Source: a virus
Strand: one strand, 5' to 3'
Virus record (IMG/VR): IMGVR_UViG_3300037963_001011
Span: 1 to 33,096 of that record
Length of the DNA: 33,096 nucleotides
The translations under genes and the position numbers were made by a program. Positions 1 to 5,347 of the stretch are shown here, piece after piece (position 1 is the stretch's first letter; each line of letters starts with the position of its first letter). Below the pieces are notes generated by a model, which saw only the letters and a list, made by a program, of their open reading frames with translations, was not told where the DNA came from and did not search any database.

Positions 1-869
1 CTGAAGAAGAGCGTATCGCAGAGGAAGAACGACTAGCAGAAGAGAAGCGTTTAGAAGAAGAGCGTTTAGCTGAAGAGAAAAGACTTGCTGAAGAGAAGCG
101 TTTAGAAGAAGAACGTATTGCTGCAGAACTAAAAGCTAAAGAGGAAGCTGATGCTATTGCAGAGCTACAAGATTTAGACGTTGACTTATCACAAGAAAAA
201 GTAGAAGAATTTGTAGAAGTAGTTAAAGAGGTAGAAGAATTTGTAGAAACTATAATAGTAGAGGAAGAAATTATAGAGATACCTGAAGTCATTATACTTG
301 AGGTAGAGGAGGAAGAAATTGAAGAAGAGATTAATATTGTTGAGACCGAAGTTTTACCTGAGACTAAGCAGGAGATTTTGGATGAGCCAATACAGGAAAT
401 TATTGAGGAAAAACCTTTAGAAGAATTATCTGAAGAAGATATAGAAATAGTTCAAGAAGTAGTTGTACAGGCTATAGAAAATGTAGAAGAATTATCTGAA
501 GAAGAAATCGAAGTAGTTTCAGAGGTCTTACAGGTGGAGGTAGAAGATGTAGAAATCATTGCAGAGGCAGTTAAAACAGATGAAGTAGTTGCGGAAGCAG
601 TAGAGATATTTGTACAAAAAGCTGTAGAGAATGTTGATGTAGAGGACTATACACTTGCTGATGTTGTAACAGAGATACAGTACGAACAGTTTATAGAAAA
701 CCCAATAGAAATTTTTATTGACATAGAGAACATTACTGAAATAAACCTTACAAACATTGGTGATGATATGACACAAGACCAAAAGGAAAAAGCACAAGAA
801 GTTGTAGTCCCTGTTATTTTGACTAGAATAGCTACTATGGCAGCATTTGTCTTTAGGAAAACATTATGA
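1..869 (+). CDS. Glu-rich coiled-coil phage protein, 3' part
   Basis: The frame is open from base 3 to a TGA at 867-869, so 288 residues of a longer protein are visible; its start lies left of the window. The first ~45 residues are charged repeats built from units such as EERLAEEKRLEE, a classic long charged helix or coiled coil of TolA type. Residues ~60-220 stay extremely acidic, with recurring segments such as EELSEEDIE and EELSEEEIE. The last ~35 residues change character and end in a hydrophobic stretch (PVILTRIATMAAFVF) that could contact membrane or another subunit. The next gene starts inside its stop codon (ATGA), so the two are translationally coupled. I do not recognise a family. 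Its position before the lysis-type genes suggests a late gene, perhaps a stalk or fibre component, but that is inference. Confidence 0.75.
   Translation, partial: EEERIAEEERLAEEKRLEEERLAEEKRLAEEKRLEEERIAAELKAKEEADAIAELQDLDVDLSQEKVEEFVEVVKEVEEFVETIIVEEEIIEIPEVIILEVEEEEIEEEINIVETEVLPETKQEILDEPIQEIIEEKPLEELSEEDIEIVQEVVVQAIENVEELSEEEIEVVSEVLQVEVEDVEIIAEAVKTDEVVAEAVEIFVQKAVENVDVEDYTLADVVTEIQYEQFIENPIEIFIDIENITEINLTNIGDDMTQDQKEKAQEVVVPVILTRIATMAAFVFRKTL
3..137 (+). repeat. Degenerate in-frame repeats encoding charged heptads
   Basis: Units around GAAGAGCGTTTAGCT / GAAGAGAAGCGTTTA recur about six times and encode EERLAEE, EKRLEEE and similar segments. All variants keep the frame, so this is a coding repeat and not a CRISPR or intergenic array. 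Confidence 0.7.
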
Positions 870-1084
870 TTAAAAAGATTTGGAATTGGTTTATAGAAAT
901 AATAAAAGAAACATTAAACCTTTCGTGGACCTTAGTGGGTCTAGTGATTGCGACACTTACCTTGACAGGTTCGGCACAACAAATTACAGGTTTAGCTACA
1001 GTAATTACACTTGGTGTGTGGTTACTGACAATAGGATTTAGAAAAGAAAAACAAGATAAACAAAAAGGAAAGGTGAGCAAATAA
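866..1084 (+). CDS. Small two-helix membrane protein, holin-like
   Basis: This is a 72-residue protein whose ATG overlaps the upstream stop as ATGA. An amphipathic N-terminus (IKKIWNWFIEIIKE) is followed by two hydrophobic segments, about residues 20-38 and 40-58, separated by a short polar turn (GSAQQ). The tail is strongly basic (RKEKQDKQKGKVSK). Two helices with a short loop and a charged C-terminus is the usual layout of small class II holins, and the neighbours (DUF5675, r1t-like holin) support a lysis role. No conserved motif proves it, and any small inner-membrane protein would look similar. Confidence 0.65.
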   Translation: MIKKIWNWFIEIIKETLNLSWTLVGLVIATLTLTGSAQQITGLATVITLGVWLLTIGFRKEKQDKQKGKVSK

Positions 1085-1122
1085 TGGAATGTTGCGGTGG
1101 TGGATGTTGTGGGGGTAAGTAA
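1084..1122 (+). CDS. 12-residue Cys/Gly-rich peptide MECCGGGCCGGK
   Basis: The ATG shares its A with the TAA of the preceding gene (TAATG), and a purine-rich SD-like stretch (GGAAAGGTGAG) lies about 6-10 bases upstream. The encoded peptide is MECCGGGCCGGK, then TAA. Four of its twelve residues are cysteines, arranged CC-GGG-CC, and five are glycines. That layout could bind a soft metal, or iron-sulfur or arsenic-type ligands, or form disulfides. It could also be only a coupling device. The composition is far from the AT-rich background, which argues against chance. No family is recognised. Confidence 0.5.
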   Translation: MECCGGGCCGGK

Positions 1123-1151
1123 CTGTCACACATACACGAATGATAAAGGCA

Positions 1152-1169
1152 CACATATAAGCATATGTG
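1152..1169. other. Small perfect hairpin before the DUF5675 gene
   Basis: CACATAT (1152-1158) and ATATGTG (1163-1169) form a 7-bp stem with an AAGC loop, in the only gap (1123-1190) of this lysis region. No T-run follows, so it is not an intrinsic terminator. It could be an operator or an mRNA-stability element. Confidence 0.4.
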
Positions 1170-1190
1170 ATTGCAAGAATGGAGGTTTAG

Positions 1191-1781
1191 GTGAAACTTA
1201 CAGTTGTTAGAACACAATTTGGAAAAGATGCTACTAATGGTATGTTGTTAATTGATGGTGTATTTGAATGTTACACACTAGAAGACCAATACCAAGCAGT
1301 AAAAGTCATGCATGAGACATGTATACCTGAAGGTAAATACAACATACAGTTTAGAAGAACAGGTGGATTTCATGAGAAGTATAAGAAAAGATACGGCAAT
1401 GCACACTATGGTATGTTACATTTACAAGACGTACCTAACTTTACGTACATACTAATACACGCAGGTAATACTGATGAGCATACTTCAGGTTGTCTTATTG
1501 TCGGAGAAACTCAACAAGACTTAGATTTAAGTGATGACGGGTTTATAGGACATAGTGGCAAGGCATACACAAAGCTATACAATAAAGTTGCAAAAGATTT
1601 GTTACTTGGAAAGTCAGTATCAATAGAGTACACAACTATAACTAAGTTATTAGAAAAGCCATTATCAAATGCATCAACAGATGATGTTGTTTTGTCAAGG
1701 ACCGTTATGGAAAAACTTGAAGAGATTAATGGAAATGTACTTACAGTAGATGCTAGAATTAAAGGAAGGTTAATAACATAA
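1191..1781 (+). CDS. DUF5675 family protein (lysis region)
   Basis: The protein has 196 residues. The start is GTG at 1191, fixed by an SD GGAGG at 1181-1185. The first ~115 residues carry the DUF5675 pattern: a beta-rich start with LTVVRTQF, then TLEDQYQ, IPEGKYNIQFRR, HLQDVPNFTYILIHAGN and finally HTSGCLIVGE. The conserved IHxGN and GCLxVG blocks resemble a small catalytic fold with His and Cys, but no activity is established for the family. Residues ~145-196 form a separate C-terminal extension. Many phages carry this family next to holins or endolysins, as here, so a role in lysis or cell-wall contact is plausible. It ends at TAATG, giving a one-base overlap with the holin gene. Confidence 0.8.
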   Translation: MKLTVVRTQFGKDATNGMLLIDGVFECYTLEDQYQAVKVMHETCIPEGKYNIQFRRTGGFHEKYKKRYGNAHYGMLHLQDVPNFTYILIHAGNTDEHTSGCLIVGETQQDLDLSDDGFIGHSGKAYTKLYNKVAKDLLLGKSVSIEYTTITKLLEKPLSNASTDDVVLSRTVMEKLEEINGNVLTVDARIKGRLIT

Positions 1782-2083
1782 TGTTTATAAGAAGTAAACG
1801 TGCAAGAAATCAAGATGGTACATTCAAGAAGGATGTCAGGTGGACACCTTGGTCTGAATCATGGGAGTATAAAATGAGCGAAGACCTTAAAGATATGTTA
1901 GAGCGTACAGCTTGGACATTTGTAGAGGCGTTCATCGGTGCCTTGACGGTTGCACCTCTCGTTGGTGTAGAAGCTGAAACATTACAGCTTGCTGCATTAG
2001 CAGGTGGTGGTGCAGCATTAGCAGTTGTTAAAACATATGCTAAGAAACAAATATCCGGTGGCACGCAGAAAGCAAATAAGTAA
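1781..2083 (+). CDS. r1t-like holin
   Basis: This 100-residue protein starts with the ATG in TAATG. The basic N-terminus includes RSKRARNQDGTFKK and a Trp-rich stretch. From residue ~37 comes LERTAWTFVEAFIGALTVAP, then an acidic turn (VGVEAETLQ) and a second Ala/Gly/Leu-rich hydrophobic segment (LAALAGGGAALAVVKTYA). It ends in a basic tail. The order RTAxTFxxAF, polar turn, small-residue helix and K/R tail matches the phage r1t holin family common in phages of Gram-positive and actinobacterial hosts. The likely role is membrane permeabilisation at lysis. The family match is by eye, not by search. Confidence 0.75.
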   Translation: MFIRSKRARNQDGTFKKDVRWTPWSESWEYKMSEDLKDMLERTAWTFVEAFIGALTVAPLVGVEAETLQLAALAGGGAALAVVKTYAKKQISGGTQKANK

Positions 2084-2218
2084 ATGCCACACGGTAAAGG
2101 TAAAAATTCTTTAGTCGCCAACATACATAGGCGTAAAGTGCAAGGCAAAAGCCGTAGCAAAAAAAATACTACTATAAGTAAGAAGGCTTACAATCAAATG
2201 AAACGTGGTTGGAAGTAA
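2084..2218 (+). CDS. Small basic conserved phage protein (44 aa)
   Basis: The ATG at 2084 follows the holin stop with no gap, and the protein ends at 2216-2218 in a TAATG shared with the next gene. The 44 residues run MPHGKGKNSLVANIHRRK to NQMKRGWK. About a third are Lys or Arg and there is one acidic residue or none. The pattern of NIHRRK, then GKSRSKKNTTIS, then AYxxMKxGW resembles short basic proteins I know from marine podoviruses and cyanophages, whose function is unknown. A nucleic-acid-binding or virion-packaged role is only a guess from the charge. The tight coupling on both sides supports its being real. Confidence 0.65.
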   Translation: MPHGKGKNSLVANIHRRKVQGKSRSKKNTTISKKAYNQMKRGWK

Positions 2219-2472
2219 TGACAATAACTTACAGAGGTGAAAAGTTTGCAGGTTATAACAAACCTAAAGCCACACCTTCGCACAAATCTAAATCACATGC
2301 AGTATTAGCTAAGTCAGGTAATCAGGTTAAGTTGATTAGATTTGGGCAGAAAGGCGTTAAAGGTAGTCCTAAAGGTACAAAAAGAAACAAAGCTTTTAGG
2401 GCTAGACACGCTGCAAATATCAAGAAAGGTAAGATGTCAGCTGCATATTGGGCAGCTAAGACTAAGTGGTAG
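2218..2472 (+). CDS. Conserved small basic phage protein ending AAYWAAKTKW
   Basis: The protein has 84 residues. I take the ATG at 2218 (TAATG junction) rather than the TTG at 2209 because it couples to the previous stop. The body is rich in Lys and Arg. It carries the recognisable block KLIRFGQKGVKGSPKG, then RNKAFRARHAANIKKGKMSAAYWAAKTKW at the C-terminus. That C-terminal signature (RxxFxARHAxNIxKGKMSAAYWA) is widespread in podoviruses of marine and other bacteria and is normally annotated as hypothetical. It probably acts in the virion or on DNA, but this is not established. Confidence 0.75.
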   Translation: MTITYRGEKFAGYNKPKATPSHKSKSHAVLAKSGNQVKLIRFGQKGVKGSPKGTKRNKAFRARHAANIKKGKMSAAYWAAKTKW

Positions 2473-2618
2473 AACGTCTAAATTGTAAGACGTGTGGAAA
2501 ATTATTAGAAATAAAAAGACGAATTAAAAAGTGTGTTAATCTAGGTTGTATAGATTACAATAAAATAAAAAGGAGACAACGTGCCAATAACAAAAAAAGG
2601 TATGAAGAAAGGTTATAA
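2466..2618 (+). CDS. Tiny zinc-ribbon protein, CX2CX12CX4C
   Basis: A GTG at 2466 overlaps the end of the previous gene and opens a 50-residue frame ending at TAA 2616-2618. Cysteines at 7, 10, 23 and 28 give CX2C-X12-CX4C, and CIDYNK follows the last pair. The rest is very basic (KIKRRQRANNKKR), so a zinc-stabilised nucleic-acid-binding peptide is likely. The same spacing and the same CIxYNK tail occur in the leftward gene at 3718-3858, which strongly supports a real coding region. The start codon is the least certain part. Confidence 0.65.
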   Translation: MVERLNCKTCGKLLEIKRRIKKCVNLGCIDYNKIKRRQRANNKKRYEERL

Positions 2619-2655
2619 AGGTGGAAAACGTGGTGGAAAAAAAAGAAGATACTAA
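2581..2655 (+). CDS. 24-residue Lys/Gly-rich peptide
   Basis: A GTG start sits 3 bases after a strong SD (AAAGGAGA, 2570-2577) and encodes MPITKKGMKKGYKGGKRGGK followed by KRRY. Twelve of 24 residues are Lys or Arg, and seven are Gly. It overlaps the zinc-ribbon gene by 38 bases in another frame. The SD is the best in this stretch, which argues for translation, but a peptide this short cannot be confirmed by composition. It looks like an arginine/glycine-type RNA- or DNA-binding tail. Confidence 0.45.
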   Translation: MPITKKGMKKGYKGGKRGGKKRRY

Positions 2656-2830
2656 TATATTTAAAAGCCCATCATCATTAAAACGATGGGCTTTAGACTT
2701 ATCAGATAGTTGTGGTAGCGTAATAGCTAACAAACCTTATGATATGGAACAAGTTCAAAAACTTATTGATAAGTTTGTTAACGATTACAACGTCAACTTA
2801 AAACCTACTACTAAGACTACTAAGACTTAG
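2621..2830 (+). CDS. Hypothetical 69-aa protein at the convergent junction
   Basis: This frame opens at GTG 2621, with alternative GTGs at 2630 and 2633. It encodes a balanced-composition protein with MEQVQKLIDKFVNDYNVNL near its end and a Thr/Lys tail (KPTTKTTKT). It overlaps the 24-residue ORF at its start. Its stop lies 11 bases inside the 3' end of the leftward gene 2820-3695. A stable hairpin falls within it. No family is recognised. The regular amphipathic C-terminal helix suggests a real product. Confidence 0.5.
   Translation: MENVVEKKEDTNIFKSPSSLKRWALDLSDSCGSVIANKPYDMEQVQKLIDKFVNDYNVNLKPTTKTTKT
2664..2694 (-). terminator. Probable leftward terminator hairpin
   Basis: AAAGCCCATC (2664-2673) and GATGGGCTTT (2685-2694) form a perfect 10-bp stem with an 11-base loop. 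On the minus strand the stem runs into TTTTAAATATATT, a modest U-rich tail. On the plus strand the tail is poorer. It lies 126 bases past the stop of the leftward gene 2820-3695, so I read it as that transcript's terminator, possibly acting on both strands. Confidence 0.5.
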
Positions 2831-3695
2831 CTTCTTTCAGTTTATCAATCCATTGACTAGCAATCTTCTTAGTCATCTCTCCTGAATTTACAAGAGCTTT
2901 AGCTTCTTGTGCTACTAACTCTGCAGCACCACCTTTATCTATACACTCATTGATAAGTGTGTCCATAAAGTTAGCTTGTGGTTCGCTCATTGGGTCGTTT
3001 TCCCATGCACCACTTGGTATGTCTGCCATTTCATCTCCTTCTTTTAATGTAAAGACACTTCCGACTTTTTCTTCTACGGTTTTATCTTCCCATGGTTTCA
3101 TCTTGCTTCCTTGTTCTTTGTATTTCATTACAAACTTTTCAGCTTCATCTAAGAATTTACCTTGTGTACCTGTGTCCCATGACTCTATGTCCTTGGTTGC
3201 ACCGCCAATAGTTACCTTGTTGTATGCAAATTCATATGTTGTTTTAGCAAACTCTGTGTTCTCATCACACATATTAAACACTAAGTTCTTCATGTTTGTT
3301 TGCACTCTAAGTTCTTTCACAGGTTTAGAAGGGACATTCTTCAATGGTGGTTTTTTTTTAGTATCTTGTGTCTTACTCATTTCCTGTTGGGAAGGTCTCT
3401 TTTTATTACTACCTTGATACTTCCAATTAGCTAACCCTCTACCAATAGCAGAGGTTTCGCAGTTCTCTACCCATGCGTCTTTGTTAGCAAAGCCACCTTG
3501 ACCTTGTGTCTCTTGTGCTATACCTGTAGCAACAAGATTGCCATCATCATTATGTATGTATGCTTTAATGGTTACACAACTACCATCATCTGTTATATGT
3601 ACTACATCTGTTGTAATAGAACCATTTGGATTTTCTTTCCAAAAAGCTTTTAATCTATCTTCGACTAATTCATAGTCATCTAAATTGAATTTCAT
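2820..3695 (-). CDS. ERF-like single-strand annealing / ssDNA-binding protein
   Basis: The protein has 291 residues. The ATG at 3695 is preceded by a good SD (AAGGAAGGGA). The N-terminal ~95 residues contain a beta-rich start and the motif ENCETSAIGRGLANW (77-91), just after a Gly/Gln stretch. Exn(A/C)ETSAIGRALA is the hallmark of the ERF/Sak-type annealing and related ssDNA-binding proteins of phages, especially actinophages. A Lys/Pro-rich linker follows (about 95-130). The C-terminal ~50 residues, starting at SEPQANFMDTLI, look like the helical C-terminal domain often attached to such proteins. The likely role is recombination or protection of replicating phage DNA. I assign it from the motif alone, so the exact subfamily is open. 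Confidence 0.6.
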   Translation of the reverse strand: MKFNLDDYELVEDRLKAFWKENPNGSITTDVVHITDDGSCVTIKAYIHNDDGNLVATGIAQETQGQGGFANKDAWVENCETSAIGRGLANWKYQGSNKKRPSQQEMSKTQDTKKKPPLKNVPSKPVKELRVQTNMKNLVFNMCDENTEFAKTTYEFAYNKVTIGGATKDIESWDTGTQGKFLDEAEKFVMKYKEQGSKMKPWEDKTVEEKVGSVFTLKEGDEMADIPSGAWENDPMSEPQANFMDTLINECIDKGGAAELVAQEAKALVNSGEMTKKIASQWIDKLKEAKS

Positions 3696-3717
3696 AGTTC
3701 CCTTCCTTATTAAAAGT

Positions 3718-3858
3718 TTAACTTATCTTTACACGTTTCATGGTAACGTAGTTAACTTTGTTATAGTTTATGCACATCATGTTCTTACAAATTAGATGAC
3801 CATGCAGAGTGGCTTTAGTCCACCCGCAACTCGCACATATTGTATCTGATGTACACAT
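3718..3858 (-). CDS. Tiny zinc-ribbon protein, CX2CX12CX4C (paralogue)
   Basis: An ATG at 3858 opens a 46-residue frame ending at TAA 3720-3718, filling most of the gap between the ERF-like gene and the phosphoesterase gene. Cysteines at 8, 11, 24 and 29 give CX2C-X12-CX4C, and CINYNK follows. Spacing and tail are the same as in the rightward ORF 2466-2618 (CIDYNK). Two His residues (19, 21) lie in the loop, and the C-terminus is basic. No SD precedes the ATG. Instead an extended -10 sequence lies 9 bases upstream, so the mRNA would begin at or next to the start codon. Confidence 0.6.
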   Translation of the reverse strand: MCTSDTICASCGWTKATLHGHLICKNMMCINYNKVNYVTMKRVKIS

Positions 3859-3867
3859 GTCTCTTTC

Positions 3868-3895
3868 ATGATAGCAGGTTATTCCAAGTTGACAA
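3868..3895 (-). promoter_or_regulatory. Leftward promoter, extended -10 TGCTATCAT
   Basis: On the minus strand TTGTCA (3895-3890) is followed after 16 bases by TATCAT (3873-3868) with the extended TGC in front. The expected start, 6-8 bases further on, falls at 3862-3860, next to the ATG at 3858. The 14-base string CCTGCTATCATGAA recurs before the gene starting at 5155. Confidence 0.5.
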
Positions 3896-4943
3896 GGTAT
3901 TCAGCAGTAACACCTTTGTCAGGTTTAACAAATAGACAAAACTGTGAAGGTCTACCCATAGATGCTAGCTGTTCTTGTGCAAATGTATTGTAGCTTTCGG
4001 TACTACCATTACACCAAAATCTAATATCATTAATGTATTGTGTGTTAGGTGTGTGAAAGTGTCCTGCTACTGCGTAATCAAAGTCTTCCATAAGTCCTTG
4101 ACTTGCTAATGTTTTCCAACCCTGTATCTTTTTACCAAATCCATACCATGGAAACCCTGCGAATCCACGTACTTGGTCACCATGAAACATAAAAAATCTA
4201 GACTTCTTACCTAAATCAGCTACTGTATACCACGCTTTCTCACCTTTTTTGTACGCTAAATGAAACTTTAACCTCGGCTCATTAACAAATATTTGTTTAA
4301 GTATGTTACCTAACATAGCATCTGCATTTGTTTCAGGGTGCATGTCTTTACGACTTCTACCACCTAATGCACCATGATTACCTATAACCCAATGACACTC
4401 TACTTCATCAAAGTGTTGTAACAATCTATTAAAAAAACCATGCAAGATACGTGGTCCATCAACTGTAACCTGTGCGTATAAAGAACTATCTATTAAGTGT
4501 GCTTGTCCGGGAAATATTAATTCACCTTCTACTATGTCGCCTAATGCTAAGACAACACACTTCTTGACCGTATGACTAGCACGTTGTATGTCTGCTATAT
4601 CGCATATCTTATCTGCATATCTAAGCACACGTTCCTCTGCAACTGCAGTAGAATATGTTGGTGTAACCTTTGCTAGTTGTATATCACTTAATAAAGGAAC
4701 ACAAATCTCTTCACCTTTTGTTTTCTTTTTACTCTTGGTGGGTGGTTTCACAGGGCGTAAATCTAACTCGGCAATATTGGTTTCAATAGCTTCGTTCATA
4801 GCCTCAATCAAATCTAGTTTCTTGTCTTTCAACCTATCTATTTGCTTACGTTGTTTCTCAATTATCTTTTTAAGTTCATCAACTTTTTCACTTGTCGCCT
4901 CTGCGATTAAATCTACTAACTCGTCTTTACTCTTTTTGCCCAT
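3879..4943 (-). CDS. Calcineurin-like metallophosphoesterase with N-terminal coiled coil
   Basis: The protein has 354 residues. Residues 1-60 are a charged helix (DELKKIIEKQRKQIDRLKDK), and a Lys/Pro linker follows. From ~80 the metallophosphoesterase motifs appear in order: LLSDIQ (84-89, metal Asp87), LALGDIVEGE (132-141, Asp136), VIGNHG (186-191, Asn189 and His190), FHGD (253-256) and AGHFH (293-297). The first motif reads D-x-Q where many relatives, such as the Mre11/SbcD nucleases, have D-x-H, and the second has Glu at the usual distal Asp position. It could be a phosphodiesterase or a DNA nuclease; the substrate is unknown. Its 5' end overlaps the HTH gene by 28 bases, so the two are co-expressed. 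The ATG lies inside the upstream gene. Confidence 0.8.
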   Translation of the reverse strand: MGKKSKDELVDLIAEATSEKVDELKKIIEKQRKQIDRLKDKKLDLIEAMNEAIETNIAELDLRPVKPPTKSKKKTKGEEICVPLLSDIQLAKVTPTYSTAVAEERVLRYADKICDIADIQRASHTVKKCVVLALGDIVEGELIFPGQAHLIDSSLYAQVTVDGPRILHGFFNRLLQHFDEVECHWVIGNHGALGGRSRKDMHPETNADAMLGNILKQIFVNEPRLKFHLAYKKGEKAWYTVADLGKKSRFFMFHGDQVRGFAGFPWYGFGKKIQGWKTLASQGLMEDFDYAVAGHFHTPNTQYINDIRFWCNGSTESYNTFAQEQLASMGRPSQFCLFVKPDKGVTAEYLVNLE

Positions 4944-5155
4944 TTGCTTATCGTACTTTCATCTACTTTAGTTCCAAAGTTTTCTCTAAGGATTGTTGTT
5001 ACTACACTAGGAGATATGTCTTTTCCTAATTTGATTTGTTTTTCAAGCTCATCTATAAACTCTTTAGCATCATCATTTAATCGTGCGTAAAAGGTTTTGT
5101 TAAGACTACCAACTGTTGCACGTTCTATGAGTTCATTGATTTCATGATTATCCAT
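4916..5155 (-). CDS. Small HTH-like protein paired with the phosphoesterase
   Basis: The protein has 79 residues. After a helical N-terminus, residues ~48-77 read ISPSVVTTILRENFG then DESTISKWAKRVK, which looks like a helix-turn-helix with the recognition helix in STISKWAKR. It is the first gene after the double terminator at 5.2-5.3 kb and overlaps the phosphoesterase gene. The ATG at 5155 has no SD. An extended -10 (TGCTATCAT, 5170-5162) lies 6 bases upstream, so a leaderless transcript is likely. It could target the phosphoesterase to DNA or regulate this unit; both are inference. Confidence 0.65.
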   Translation of the reverse strand: MDNHEINELIERATVGSLNKTFYARLNDDAKEFIDELEKQIKLGKDISPSVVTTILRENFGTKVDESTISKWAKRVKTS

Positions 5156-5161
5156 GTGTTC

Positions 5162-5170
5162 ATGATAGCA
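5162..5170 (-). promoter_or_regulatory. Leftward extended -10 promoter, probably leaderless
   Basis: TGCTATCAT on the minus strand (5170-5162) places the expected start site at about 5155, the A of the ATG. I see no good -35 in the preceding 16-18 bases. It lies just after two terminators, where a new transcript must begin. Confidence 0.5.
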
Positions 5171-5191
5171 GGATATCGTACACGAGGGCGA

Positions 5192-5230
5192 TTAAAAAAA
5201 AAATAAAAAACATATCGCCTGTGCGATATG
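5192..5230 (-). terminator. Leftward intrinsic terminator (second of two)
   Basis: CATATCGC (5211-5218) pairs perfectly with GCGATATG (5223-5230) around a 4-base loop. On the minus strand the stem runs straight into a long T-rich tract (5210-5192). It serves the leftward transcript ending at the VWA gene. Confidence 0.85.
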
Positions 5231-5263
5231 AGATAAATAAAAAACCCCCCCGCGAAAGAGACC

Positions 5264-5304
5264 AAAAAAAAAGGTGCAGTATCGTTCGCACGATACCACA
5301 CCTT
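5264..5304 (-). terminator. Leftward intrinsic terminator (first of two)
   Basis: AAGGTG (5271-5276) pairs with CACCTT (5299-5304), and GTATCGT (5279-5285) with ACGATAC (5290-5296), separated by a CA/CA internal loop and closed by a TCGC tetraloop. Reading leftward the stem is followed by nine T's. It lies 44 bases past the VWA gene stop. Confidence 0.85.
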
Positions 5305-5312
5305 CTTATGTA

Positions 5313-5338
5313 GCTAGACTAAGCGAGACAAGTCTAGC
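5313..5338 (-). other. Hairpin directly after the VWA gene
   Basis: GCTAGACT (5313-5320) and AGTCTAGC (5331-5338) form an 8-bp stem with a 10-base loop, 9 bases from the stop codon. No T-run follows. It could protect the transcript 3' end or add to the two terminators behind it. Confidence 0.5.
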
Positions 5339-5347
5339 CACTTAGAC

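Noticed and set aside
3-137. CRISPR-like repeats at the left edge
   Set aside because: Repeats are degenerate, contiguous and in frame; they encode charged heptads.
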